Assembly (NCBI GenBank): GCA_025774865.1
Contig: JALGZO010000203.1
Span: 1-13,835, forward strand
Origin: a bacterium
Lineage (GTDB): Bacteria > ARS69
Direction: 5' to 3'
DNA: 13,835 bases
The notes under the pieces are model-generated. The model did not search any database. It saw only the letters and a program-made list of their open reading frames with translations, and was not told the DNA's origin. Shown one piece after another: positions 1 through 8,027 of the stretch (positions are counted from its first letter, which is position 1; each line of letters starts with the position of its first letter). Made by a program: the position numbers and the translations under genes.

Positions 1-2
1 TC

Positions 3-275
3 CTCGTGGGAGCGAGCTCGACCCTGGATCTGCAAGTCTCGAACGTCGGCACCGATTTGCTCTCGGTGAGCGACATCACCACCACGGATCCCGACTACGT
101 CGCGACTCCGGTGTCCTTCGAGCTCGAACCGGGCGCCTCTCAGATCGTCCAGGTGACGTTCGCGCCCGCGACCGCTACCCCGCACCCGGCCACTCTCACG
201 CTGCAACACAACGCACCGACAGGAGCCACGGACATTCCTCTCTCCGGCGAGGGGCTGGTTCCGCCCGACATCACG
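3..275 (+). repeat. Copy A of a duplicated ASH-domain segment (partner at 3954-4226)
   Basis: This stretch aligns with 3954-4226 at a constant offset of 3951 bases with no indels. By hand count about 48 bases differ over 258, roughly 80% identity, and about 21 of 89 residues differ. The module 2 and 3 ASH domains are much less alike, so this pair is a more recent duplication or has undergone gene conversion. Confidence 0.85.
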
Positions 276-1292
276 GTCTCGCCGGCCAGCTTCAGCGACA
301 GTCTCTTCACGGGCGGGGCGGCCACGCACTCCTTGACGCTGGGGAACGTCGGCGGAAGCGATCTCTTCTTCCAGATCGAGGTCACCGCCGATGAGACCGC
401 CCGGGGAGCCGTCTCCGTCGACGTCATCGCGACCGAGGGCGGCAAGCCGCAACCGATCCTCGCGATCGGACGACCAGTTCCCCTCGAGGAGATTCGACGC
501 GACCGGTCCGTGCCGTTACGACAACAGGTTCACGCCGACGACCTGGTCGACAAGACCGACGGTTCGTCGGCGCTCCCCTCGGGCAGCGGCCTGCGGACCT
601 TGGCTCCCCAGGAGGAGGTCTTCGCGAACGCCGACAACGGGTACTTCAGCGGGTATCGCTCGCGCGGGAACATCTTCCGTTGCTCGACGCCGAGGAGGTT
701 GACCGAGCACCGCTTCTGGCTGCACCCCGAATTCTCCGCCCGGCTCTGGTTTCTCGTGTACGAGGGGGATTCGCAGGTCGGAACGTACGAGCTCGTCAGC
801 GCCTCCGACCTGTCACCGGCCGGAACCGCCATGGGTTGGTACAGTTCGGGCGAAGTCGGGGTGGAAATGATCCCCGGCAAGTTCTACCTGATCATCGCTT
901 CCTTCGAGAGCGAGTGCCTCCACTACAACCAGCAGTGGATAAGCCCGTACCCGATTCCGGCCTCCTTCGGAGAGCTCATCGCCGGTGCCGGATGGTCCTG
1001 GTCGCCCGCGACCGCCTTCCCTCCGTTTTCGACCCAGGACGTGCCGGCCGGAGCGTTCATCGACCCGGTGGCGTACTACCAGACGATCGTGACGAACAGC
1101 GCGACCAGCTGGCTCGGCGTGGCGCCCGACTCGGGGACGGTCCCCCCCTCGTTCGACTTGACGCTCGACGTGACGTTCGATGCGGCGGGCCTGCCCGGCG
1201 GCGACTACGACGCGAGCCTCGTCGTCCTCTCGAACGATCCCGACGAGCTGGAGGTCGTCGTACCGGCTCATCTGCACGTGACGGCGGCTCCC
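3..1292 (+). repeat. Module 1 of the giant protein (partial ASH domain, split BACON-like domain, jelly-roll-like insert)
   Basis: The ASH-like domain is cut by the window edge and ends at about residue 84. The first BACON-like half starts at D88 (DITVSPASF). An insert of about 240 residues follows (about 128-368). Its core (NGYFSGYRSRGNIF, RFWLHPEF, GWYSSGEVGVEMIPGKFYL) looks like a beta-sandwich or lectin-like fold; I cannot name the family. The second BACON-like half begins at W369 and ends with SNDPDELEVVVP. Confidence 0.7.
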
Positions 1293-4200
1293 GACATCGC
1301 CCTTTCGGACAGCGTCCTCAGCTACGGGACGATCTATGTGGGCACGACGTCGCTCGACACGCTGAGCGTGTCCAACGAGGGAACCGATCCGCTGAACGTC
1401 TCCAGCGTGAGCACTGACCATGCAAACTTCACCGTGGACGGGAGCGCGTTCACCCTGGATCCGGGAGAGAGCCGGCCCCTGGAGGTGATCTTCGGCCCCA
1501 CGACGGACGGACCGATCACGGGAACACTCACTCTCGAGTGTGACGACCCGGATGAGCCTGTACTCACCGTCTCCCTGGAGGGCGAGGGCGTGTTCCCGCC
1601 GGTGATCTCGGTATCGCCCGACTCGCTGATGGAGGATCTCTTCACGGGAGAGGTCTCCGCCCAGACGTTGACCATCGCGAACGACGGCGGGGCGGATCTG
1701 GAGTGGGAGATCGGGATCACGCTCAGGTCCGCGGCAGCTCGCGGCACGACGATGTTGACGGCGCCGATGGCGAACCCGGACCGACGAGGGCTCGACGGCG
1801 AGAGCCCACCACCGGGGCGGACGACGCCCCTCCGGGCGGACGGGCTGAGCGACCTCACGGGCGTTCGGGTCCTTTGGGACCGGAGCCACTCGCAGATATC
1901 CCTGAGCGACTGGAGCACGATCGTCTCGGATCTGATCCTCCGGGGGGCCGAGGTGGTCGAAAGCTTCGACCCCATCACATCCGGTCACCTCGCGGACTTC
2001 GACCTCCTGTGGGTGACCGACGGGGCGGACACCTGGACCGCGGGCGAGGCCGACGATGTCGCGGCGTGGATCCAGACCGGCGGTGCTCTCCTTCTCGAGG
2101 GTGACCAGACGGAGTCGTCCTTCAACCTGCTGCTCGCGACGGCGGGAGCGGGGATCGAGTACTCGGGTGTCAACGGCAACGGCGGGGTGACGACGAACAT
2201 CTTCCCCCACCCCGCGACGGAGGGCGTGTCCTTCCTTTGGCTGAGCTCGAGCACCCTGGGTCACCTCTCGTCGGTAGTGTCCCCGGCGGGCAACCTCGTG
2301 GACGACGTCGCCGGCGTACCGGCCGTCGCGTACAGCGAGGTGGGGTCGGGACGCATCATCGCGATGAGCGACGAGCTCTTCTGGGACGGCGCGGTGAACC
2401 AGGAAGACAATCAGCTCTTCGGCAACCAGGCCGTCGACTGGCTCGCGGGAACGGGATGGCTTTCCACCGATCCGGTCTCCGGGACACTTCCGGGCGGCAC
2501 GTCAGCGGATGTGACCGTGACGTTCGACGCGACGGACCTGTTCGGGGGGGACTACTTGGCGGATCTCGTCGTGGCGAGTAACGACCCGATCACGACCGAG
2601 GTGATCGTGCCCACCACGCTGCACGTGACGGGGGCGCCGGACATCGAAGTCGATCCTCTCGCGATCGACTTCGGCCCGACGTTCATCGGAACGATGCCGC
2701 CGGACACCGCGAACGTCTCTAACGGAGGTACGGATCTCCTCACGGTCACGAGCGTGTCGGTGGATCACTCGGATTACACCGTGGACGTGACGAGCTTTGC
2801 CCTGAACCCGAATGAGGCGCAGGACATCGTGGTCACGTTCTCGCCGACGTCGGTGGGCGTGATCTCCGGGGACCTCACGATCGAGAGCGACGATCCCGAC
2901 GAGGCGACCGTGGTCGTTTCGTTGGCAGGAGAGGGGATGGAACCGCCGGTAATCTCGGTGATGCCGACGTCGCTCGTCTCCAATCTCTTCACGAACGAGA
3001 TCGAGACGCTCGTCGCGACCCTGCACAACACCGGGGGCAGCGATCTCGTGTTTGGCACGGAAATCCAGGGAGCTTCAGGCGTACCGGTCCACGCGGGCGA
3101 AGTGTATGCGAAGGGCGAAGAGGACCCGCGGCCCGGCATCCTCGGAAGCGGCGGTCCGGACGCCTTCGGGTACACCTGGATCGACAGCGACGATCCGGCG
3201 GGGCCGGCCTTCGACTGGGTCGATGTTCGTGCCGTGGGGACCCAGATCAACATGGCGGGTGACGATGCAAACTCGGGACCGTTCGCCATCGGCTTCTCGT
3301 TCCCGTACTACGAGAACACCTACGACTCGTTCCGCGTTTGCACGAACGGGTGGGTCAGCTTCACGTCGACGTCCGGCCAGTACTCGAACCAGCCGCTACC
3401 GTCCCCGAGCGCGCCGGAGAACCTGCTCGCGCTGTTCTGGGACGATCTCTACTTCCCCGTGAACAGCGCCTGGTACCACAACGACGGAGCGCGACTCGTC
3501 ATCCAGTTCCAGGATGTTCCGCATCTCTCGGGCGGCGGACCGTACACGATGGAGATCATCCTGTTCCCGAGCGGCCGAATCCTCTATCAGTACCTCGACG
3601 TCAACTCGCCCACGACCAGCGCTACGATCGGATTCCAGAACGCGGCACGTAACGACGGGCTCACCGTCGTGTTCAACGACGACTACGTCCACGACGATCT
3701 CGCCATTCTGATCGCCACCACTCCGCCTTGGTTGGGCGTGGACCCGCAGGCGGGGACCATTCCGGCCGGCGGCACGCTGCCGATCGACGTCACGTTCGAC
3801 GCCACGGGGCTCTTCGGCGGCACCTACGAGGCTTCCGTCGACTTCCTGAGCAACGATCCGTTCACGCCGACCCTGGCGCTCCCCGTGACTCTGAACGTGA
3901 CCGGGATTCCTGACGTCGCCGTGAATCCCGAGGCGCTCGACTTCGGTGACCTTTTTGTCGGGACGAGCTCGACCCTGGATCTGCTGGTCTCGAATATCGG
4001 CACCGACCTGCTCTCGGTCACCGACATCACGCCGACCGATGGGAACTACGTCGCGGCTCCGACCTCCTTCGACCTCGAACCGTTCGCCTCTCAAACGGTC
4101 CAGGTGACGTTCGCGCCCACGACGGCCGTACCACACCCGGCCACTCTCGTGCTGGAGCACAACGCACCGACGGGAACCACGGAAGTCCCCCTCACCGGCG

Positions 4201-6194
4201 GGGGACTCGTCCCGCCCGACATCGGCCTCGATCCCGCCGCGCTCGCGGCCGCCGCGCTTCCCGAGGGGCAGAAGGTCAAGACGCTCGGGATCTACAACAC
4301 GGGGGGGAGCCCTCTGGAATGGAGTCTCTCCATCCACACGATTCTGGCGGGGCCGCCGGCGGGCACACTCGCTCCCGCGCGAGTGGCGACTCTCGATCCC
4401 CGACCTGTCCTGCGTGACGGGCCCGGGGCGTCCGACGAAGCACCGGTAGGCTACGTGCCGGTCCCGTCCAGTCCGATCGTCAGCGGCGGCGCCACGGTGT
4501 TGATCGTTCAGAACTTGGAGCCCTGGGGATCGAATGCGAACGAGGCCGTCCTCTCCGCGAACGGCATCGCCTTCGACGTGATTCGCTCTTCGCAGCTCGC
4601 GACGACCAATCTCTCTGACTATCGCGTCCTGCTCGTTCCGAGCGACCAGCCGACTTCGTTCTACTCCGCGTTCGCGGCCCGCGAGGACCAGGTGAACGAC
4701 TTCGTCGCCGGCGGCGGAATCCTCGAGTTCCATGCCGCCGGTTGGGGCTGGAACGGCGGCAACGCTTCGCTCGTGACCCTGCCCGGCGGAATGGGCATCG
4801 AGCAGTTCTACTCCTCGATCAATCGGGTGCTCGAGCCGGGGCACCCCCTGATGGACGGGGTGCCGGACCCCTTCTTCGGCAGCAGCGCCAGCCACTCGTA
4901 CTTCACGAACGTCCCGCCGGGCGCGCTCCACATCGCCGACGACGGCACCGGGAGAGCGAACCTCGTGGAGTACACGTTCGGCAGCGGGCGCGTCGTGACC
5001 GGCGGCCAGACCTTCGAGTACGGCTACGACAACGGCCAGGACTCGGGGACCATCCTGCTCAACATGATCCCCTACGCGCACGGCCTGGCTCCGCAATGGC
5101 TGCGCGCGGAGCCCCGAAACGGGGTCGTGCCGCCCGGACATTCATTCGACGTGGAGCTCACCTTTGATGCCACCGGCCTCGCGGAAGGAGACTTCGAGGC
5201 CGAGATCACGATCGCGAGCAACGATCCCGACGAAGCGGTCATGACCGTCGACGCGATCTTCCACGTGGGGTCGATCGCCGCCGTCCAGACCCAGGTGACC
5301 CCGGAGACGATCAACGGTGACAGCCAGGGGAACTGGATCACCGCCCGCATCGAGCTTCCGCCGGAGTACGATCCGGTCGATGTCGTCATATCGACGGTAC
5401 GATGCCTCGGAACCGTTCCCGCCGACGAGGAATTCGACCCGTCGGGTTCCGACGTGCTTCTCAAGTTCGATCGCACCGCCGTACAGATGATCGTTCCCGA
5501 GGGCGACGACGTCGAGCTCGTCTTCACGGGCGAGATCCGGGACACCATTTACTTCGTCGGGGGCGACAGTGTCCGCGTGATCCGGCCCCGGCTCAACGCA
5601 CCGAACGGGGGTGAGATTCTGACGGCGGGAGAACCATTCGAGATCACGTGGGACGATCCGCCGGGCTACGACCCCGATCGCGCCGACATTTTCTACACGG
5701 TGGACGATGGGAAGTCGTGGGAGTGGACTCCCATCGCGCTCGGCGTGCAGGGAACGAGCTATCTCTGGACGGTGCCGGACGTGATTTCGGAAATCGCCCG
5801 GGCCCGCGTCTACGTCTACGACGTGAGCGGCGTGTTCGGATACGACACCGGCGACGGAGTGTTCGAGATCAACACGCACACGACCCACGGTCCGGTCGAA
5901 GTCGCGCCGCCGGGATCGTACGCGCTCTACCAGAACGCACCGAACCCGTTCCGCCCGGGCACGGAGATCCGGTTCGATCTGCCGAGGAGTTCCTCGGTGG
6001 AGCTGAGAATCTTCGATGTTTCGGGGAGGCTCGTGAGAGTGCTCGTCGACGACCGCTCGATGCCGGGAGGAGCCCACGACGTCCGGTGGGACGGCGTCGA
6101 TGGATCCGGTCGCAGAACCGCGGCGGGGGTCTATTTCTACAAGCTGCAGGCCGGGGAGTTCCGCTCCACGCGAAGGATGGTCAAACTGCGTTGA
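3..6194 (+). CDS. Giant modular secreted/surface protein with ASH-like Ig repeats and C-terminal FlgD-like sorting domain (5' partial)
   Basis: The frame is open from the window edge. The first residues (LVGASSTLDL) match the middle of a later repeat (LFVGTSSTLDL), so the GTG at 6 is not the start and the gene begins upstream. Residues are numbered from that GTG (2062 visible). Four modules follow, each with a choice-of-anchor-D/ASH-like Ig domain, then a BACON-like Ig domain interrupted by a different insert; the second half of each BACON-like domain begins with Trp-Leu at W369, W818, W1242 and W1698. After these come a beta-rich linker domain (about 1760-1860), a PNGGE-type domain resembling Kre9/KNH Ig folds (about 1863-1955), and a FlgD-like/T9SS type A-like sorting domain (1973-2062: YQNAPNPF, DVSGRLVR, GVYFYKL). 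Such tails direct secretion or surface attachment in FCB-type bacteria. Its role is inferred as a large adhesive or structural exoprotein; the substrate is unknown. It ends 6 bases from the convergent guaA stop. Confidence 0.9.
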   Translation, partial: LVGASSTLDLQVSNVGTDLLSVSDITTTDPDYVATPVSFELEPGASQIVQVTFAPATATPHPATLTLQHNAPTGATDIPLSGEGLVPPDITVSPASFSDSLFTGGAATHSLTLGNVGGSDLFFQIEVTADETARGAVSVDVIATEGGKPQPILAIGRPVPLEEIRRDRSVPLRQQVHADDLVDKTDGSSALPSGSGLRTLAPQEEVFANADNGYFSGYRSRGNIFRCSTPRRLTEHRFWLHPEFSARLWFLVYEGDSQVGTYELVSASDLSPAGTAMGWYSSGEVGVEMIPGKFYLIIASFESECLHYNQQWISPYPIPASFGELIAGAGWSWSPATAFPPFSTQDVPAGAFIDPVAYYQTIVTNSATSWLGVAPDSGTVPPSFDLTLDVTFDAAGLPGGDYDASLVVLSNDPDELEVVVPAHLHVTAAPDIALSDSVLSYGTIYVGTTSLDTLSVSNEGTDPLNVSSVSTDHANFTVDGSAFTLDPGESRPLEVIFGPTTDGPITGTLTLECDDPDEPVLTVSLEGEGVFPPVISVSPDSLMEDLFTGEVSAQTLTIANDGGADLEWEIGITLRSAAARGTTMLTAPMANPDRRGLDGESPPPGRTTPLRADGLSDLTGVRVLWDRSHSQISLSDWSTIVSDLILRGAEVVESFDPITSGHLADFDLLWVTDGADTWTAGEADDVAAWIQTGGALLLEGDQTESSFNLLLATAGAGIEYSGVNGNGGVTTNIFPHPATEGVSFLWLSSSTLGHLSSVVSPAGNLVDDVAGVPAVAYSEVGSGRIIAMSDELFWDGAVNQEDNQLFGNQAVDWLAGTGWLSTDPVSGTLPGGTSADVTVTFDATDLFGGDYLADLVVASNDPITTEVIVPTTLHVTGAPDIEVDPLAIDFGPTFIGTMPPDTANVSNGGTDLLTVTSVSVDHSDYTVDVTSFALNPNEAQDIVVTFSPTSVGVISGDLTIESDDPDEATVVVSLAGEGMEPPVISVMPTSLVSNLFTNEIETLVATLHNTGGSDLVFGTEIQGASGVPVHAGEVYAKGEEDPRPGILGSGGPDAFGYTWIDSDDPAGPAFDWVDVRAVGTQINMAGDDANSGPFAIGFSFPYYENTYDSFRVCTNGWVSFTSTSGQYSNQPLPSPSAPENLLALFWDDLYFPVNSAWYHNDGARLVIQFQDVPHLSGGGPYTMEIILFPSGRILYQYLDVNSPTTSATIGFQNAARNDGLTVVFNDDYVHDDLAILIATTPPWLGVDPQAGTIPAGGTLPIDVTFDATGLFGGTYEASVDFLSNDPFTPTLALPVTLNVTGIPDVAVNPEALDFGDLFVGTSSTLDLLVSNIGTDLLSVTDITPTDGNYVAAPTSFDLEPFASQTVQVTFAPTTAVPHPATLVLEHNAPTGTTEVPLTGGGLVPPDIGLDPAALAAAALPEGQKVKTLGIYNTGGSPLEWSLSIHTILAGPPAGTLAPARVATLDPRPVLRDGPGASDEAPVGYVPVPSSPIVSGGATVLIVQNLEPWGSNANEAVLSANGIAFDVIRSSQLATTNLSDYRVLLVPSDQPTSFYSAFAAREDQVNDFVAGGGILEFHAAGWGWNGGNASLVTLPGGMGIEQFYSSINRVLEPGHPLMDGVPDPFFGSSASHSYFTNVPPGALHIADDGTGRANLVEYTFGSGRVVTGGQTFEYGYDNGQDSGTILLNMIPYAHGLAPQWLRAEPRNGVVPPGHSFDVELTFDATGLAEGDFEAEITIASNDPDEAVMTVDAIFHVGSIAAVQTQVTPETINGDSQGNWITARIELPPEYDPVDVVISTVRCLGTVPADEEFDPSGSDVLLKFDRTAVQMIVPEGDDVELVFTGEIRDTIYFVGGDSVRVIRPRLNAPNGGEILTAGEPFEITWDDPPGYDPDRADIFYTVDDGKSWEWTPIALGVQGTSYLWTVPDVISEIARARVYVYDVSGVFGYDTGDGVFEINTHTTHGPVEVAPPGSYALYQNAPNPFRPGTEIRFDLPRSSSVELRIFDVSGRLVRVLVDDRSMPGGAHDVRWDGVDGSGRRTAAGVYFYKLQAGEFRSTRRMVKLR
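1293..2639 (+). repeat. Module 2 of the giant protein (ASH domain, split BACON-like domain, GATase-like insert)
   Basis: The ASH-like domain starts at D430 and the first BACON-like half at about V533 (VISVSPDSL). The insert (about 571-817) has the alternating strand/helix pattern of a class I glutamine amidotransferase-like or ThuA/DUF4350-like domain: GVRVLWDRSHS, DFDLLWVTDG, GGALLLEGDQ, GSGRIIAMSDE. No cysteine sits at the expected nucleophile elbow (LLLEGDQ), so it is probably not a hydrolase and may act as a binding domain. The second half starts at W818. Confidence 0.7.
2640..3911 (+). repeat. Module 3 of the giant protein (ASH domain, split BACON-like domain, NIDO-like beta insert)
   Basis: The ASH-like domain starts at D879 and the first BACON-like half at V982. 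The insert (about 1023-1241) is beta-rich: YTWIDSDDP, IGFSFPYY, SFRVCTNGWVSF, LLALFWDDLYF, LVIQFQDV, GRILYQYLDV. This resembles the NIDO-like domain common in large secreted proteins of FCB-type bacteria. The fold assignment is by pattern only. The second half starts at W1242. Confidence 0.7.
3912..5277 (+). repeat. Module 4 of the giant protein (ASH domain, split BACON-like domain, second GATase-like insert)
   Basis: The ASH-like domain starts at D1303 and is nearly a copy of the one in module 1. The first BACON-like half starts at D1405. The insert (about 1450-1697) again reads as a GATase/ThuA-like alpha/beta domain (ATVLIVQNLE, DYRVLLVPSD, GGGILEFHAAGW, GHPLMDGVPDP, GSGRVVTGGQTFE). It has no cysteine at the elbow and is only distantly similar to the module 2 insert. 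The second half starts at W1698. Confidence 0.7.
3954..4226 (+). repeat. Copy B of the duplicated ASH-domain segment
   Basis: Partner of 3-275 in the same frame (residue 1 aligns with residue 1318). It shares runs such as gagctcgaccctggatctg and gtccaggtgacgttcgcgcc. The downstream inserts of the two modules are unrelated, so the shared block stops at the start of the BACON-like half. Confidence 0.85.
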
Positions 6195-6200
6195 GGGAGT

Positions 6201-8027
6201 CTATTCCCACTCGATCGTCGCGGGGGGCTTCGTCGTCGCGTCGATGGCGACCCCCCCGACGGCGTCGAACCGCATCAGGGCCTCCGTGATCTCGGCCGCG
6301 CACGCCTCGCCGATCCAGGCCGGGCGCGCCGTCATCGCGCGTTCGGAGGCGACGGGCCGCACCACGACGAGCTCCGTACCCTCGCCGTCGAGACGGAGCG
6401 GTGTCAGGACGGTCGGGCACTGCCACACGGTTCGCATCAGGCCGTGCCGCTCTAGCGCACTCATGACGATGTGATCGAGCTCACGCAGCAGGTCGAGTCG
6501 CTTCCGCGTCACCGCAGCCGGGACGAGCTCCGCGACCTTCGGGCGCCGCCCGCTCAGTTCGAACAGACACCGGTTGATCCCGTGAACCTGCTTCGTCATC
6601 GAGGTGGCGATGCCGGTCAGCGCCTCCCAACCGGGGTCGTCGCCGATCAAGAGGACCGGGTGCTCGTAGCTCCGGAGGTCGGCCTTGACGCCCACGGAGC
6701 GCACCGGCAGGGGAAGTCCACGGAGCCCCGTACCCTCCAGCTCCCCCGCGACCTCGTGACCGAGCCGGGCTCCGTCGAAGCTTTCGTGCTCTGACGCCGC
6801 GGCCACCCGGATTCCGAGCCCCGGTCCCGGAAACGGATGTCGGTCGATCGCGGAGGGATCGAGCCCGAGGGCGCGACCGAGCTCGCGGACCTCGACTTTG
6901 TAGAGATCGGCGAGCGGTTCGGACACCCGGCCGGCCTTCTGCATCTCCCGCACCAACGGCACGCGGTTGTGGTGTGTCTTGATCACGTCGGAACGCTTCG
7001 TGCCGCCGGTCTCGATCGTATCGGGATAGATCGTCCCCTGGCCGAGTAACGCGTTCTCGAGCTCGAGGCTGGCCGCTTCACGCTCGAACACGCCGATGAA
7101 CGTGTCCCCGATCGCCTTGCGCTTGTGCTCGGGATCGGTGAGACCCTCCAGGGCGCGGAGGAAGTCCGACGACGCATCCACCACTCGCAGACTCTCGCCG
7201 AGCCCGAGTGACGTGAGCATCCTCTCGACGCCCGCGCTCTCGTTCTTGCGCATGAACCCGTTATCGATGTGGAGCAAGGTCAAACGGTCCGCGCCGATCG
7301 CCCGCTGGAACAGCATCGCCGCGACGGTCGAGTCCACGCCGCCTGACGCGAGGAGCAGCACGCTCCGGTCGCCGACCTCCTCTCGGATCTGCGCGATCCT
7401 CTCTTCGACCTGATTGGCCACCGCCCAGGTCGACTTCACACCGCAGATGGTTCGAGCGAAGTTCTCCAGGATCTTGACCCCGCACACCGTGTCGTCGACT
7501 TCGGGATGGAACTGCAGGCCATAGTGCCGGCGGGTCTCCGAGGCGATGGCAGCGTTCCGGTGCCGGTGGGAGCCGCCGTTGCCCGAGTCGGTCGAGTACC
7601 CGAGCTCGACGAAATCGTCGGGGATGACCGTGACCGAGTCGCCGTGACTCATCCAGACGGTTTCTTCGCTCTCCAGGCCCTCGAAGAGCGGCGATCGTTC
7701 GACGATCTCGAGTTTGGCGGCGCCGTACTCCCGCTTCGTGTGCTCGACGGTGCCGCCGGCATGCTTCGCAATCTCCTGGTGCCCGAAGCAGAAGCCCAGC
7801 GCGGGGATTTCGAGATCCAGGACGCCGCGGCTCCAGCCGACGTCGTCGTCGAACGACGAGAGGGCCGGGCTTCCGGAGAGCACGAGACCCCGATAGTCGC
7901 GAAAGGACTCGACGGGATCCTCGGGGTCACGGATCTCGGCGTGGACACCCAGGGCGCGGATCTTCGTGGCAATGAGATGGACGTATTGGCCGCCGAAATC
8001 GAGGACGGCGATGGAATCTCGATTCAT
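6201..8027 (-). CDS. guaA: GMP synthetase (glutamine-hydrolysing), long eukaryote-like form
   Basis: Converts XMP, ATP and glutamine to GMP in the cytosol, the last step of de novo guanine nucleotide synthesis. The N-terminal class I amidotransferase has nucleophile Cys80 (GFCFGHQ) and His174/Glu176 (QFHPE). The ATP-pyrophosphatase has the PP-loop SGGVDS (228-233), GQGTIYPDTIE (329-339), KTHHN and PFPGPGLGIR (398-407). It ends KPPATIEWE, as GuaA proteins do. The length is 608 aa against about 525 in E. coli: some 200 residues follow PFPGPGLGIR where E. coli has about 118. The extra part makes two related dimerisation regions (LPVRSVGVKADLRSY onward, and VVVRPVASERAMTA to the end), as in the human-type enzyme. 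SGSP replaces the usual SGGP at 51-54. The start is ATG 8027 (MNRDSIAVLDFGGQY), where homology begins; an in-frame extension to 8204 contains the promoter and was rejected. No Shine-Dalgarno precedes the ATG. Confidence 0.95.
   Translation of the reverse strand: MNRDSIAVLDFGGQYVHLIATKIRALGVHAEIRDPEDPVESFRDYRGLVLSGSPALSSFDDDVGWSRGVLDLEIPALGFCFGHQEIAKHAGGTVEHTKREYGAAKLEIVERSPLFEGLESEETVWMSHGDSVTVIPDDFVELGYSTDSGNGGSHRHRNAAIASETRRHYGLQFHPEVDDTVCGVKILENFARTICGVKSTWAVANQVEERIAQIREEVGDRSVLLLASGGVDSTVAAMLFQRAIGADRLTLLHIDNGFMRKNESAGVERMLTSLGLGESLRVVDASSDFLRALEGLTDPEHKRKAIGDTFIGVFEREAASLELENALLGQGTIYPDTIETGGTKRSDVIKTHHNRVPLVREMQKAGRVSEPLADLYKVEVRELGRALGLDPSAIDRHPFPGPGLGIRVAAASEHESFDGARLGHEVAGELEGTGLRGLPLPVRSVGVKADLRSYEHPVLLIGDDPGWEALTGIATSMTKQVHGINRCLFELSGRRPKVAELVPAAVTRKRLDLLRELDHIVMSALERHGLMRTVWQCPTVLTPLRLDGEGTELVVVRPVASERAMTARPAWIGEACAAEITEALMRFDAVGGVAIDATTKPPATIEWE

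Noticed and set aside
6-8. GTG at position 6 as the start of the giant gene
   Set aside because: The codon falls in the middle of an ASH repeat that is complete in module 4, so the gene must begin upstream.
813-5141. Long open frames antisense or shifted within the giant gene (for example 813-2264 and 3396-5141 on the minus strand, 680-1417 on the plus strand)
   Set aside because: Their translations are Arg/Gly/Asp/His-rich with no recognisable domains, as expected from shadow frames in GC-rich coding DNA; the giant frame has clear domain structure throughout.
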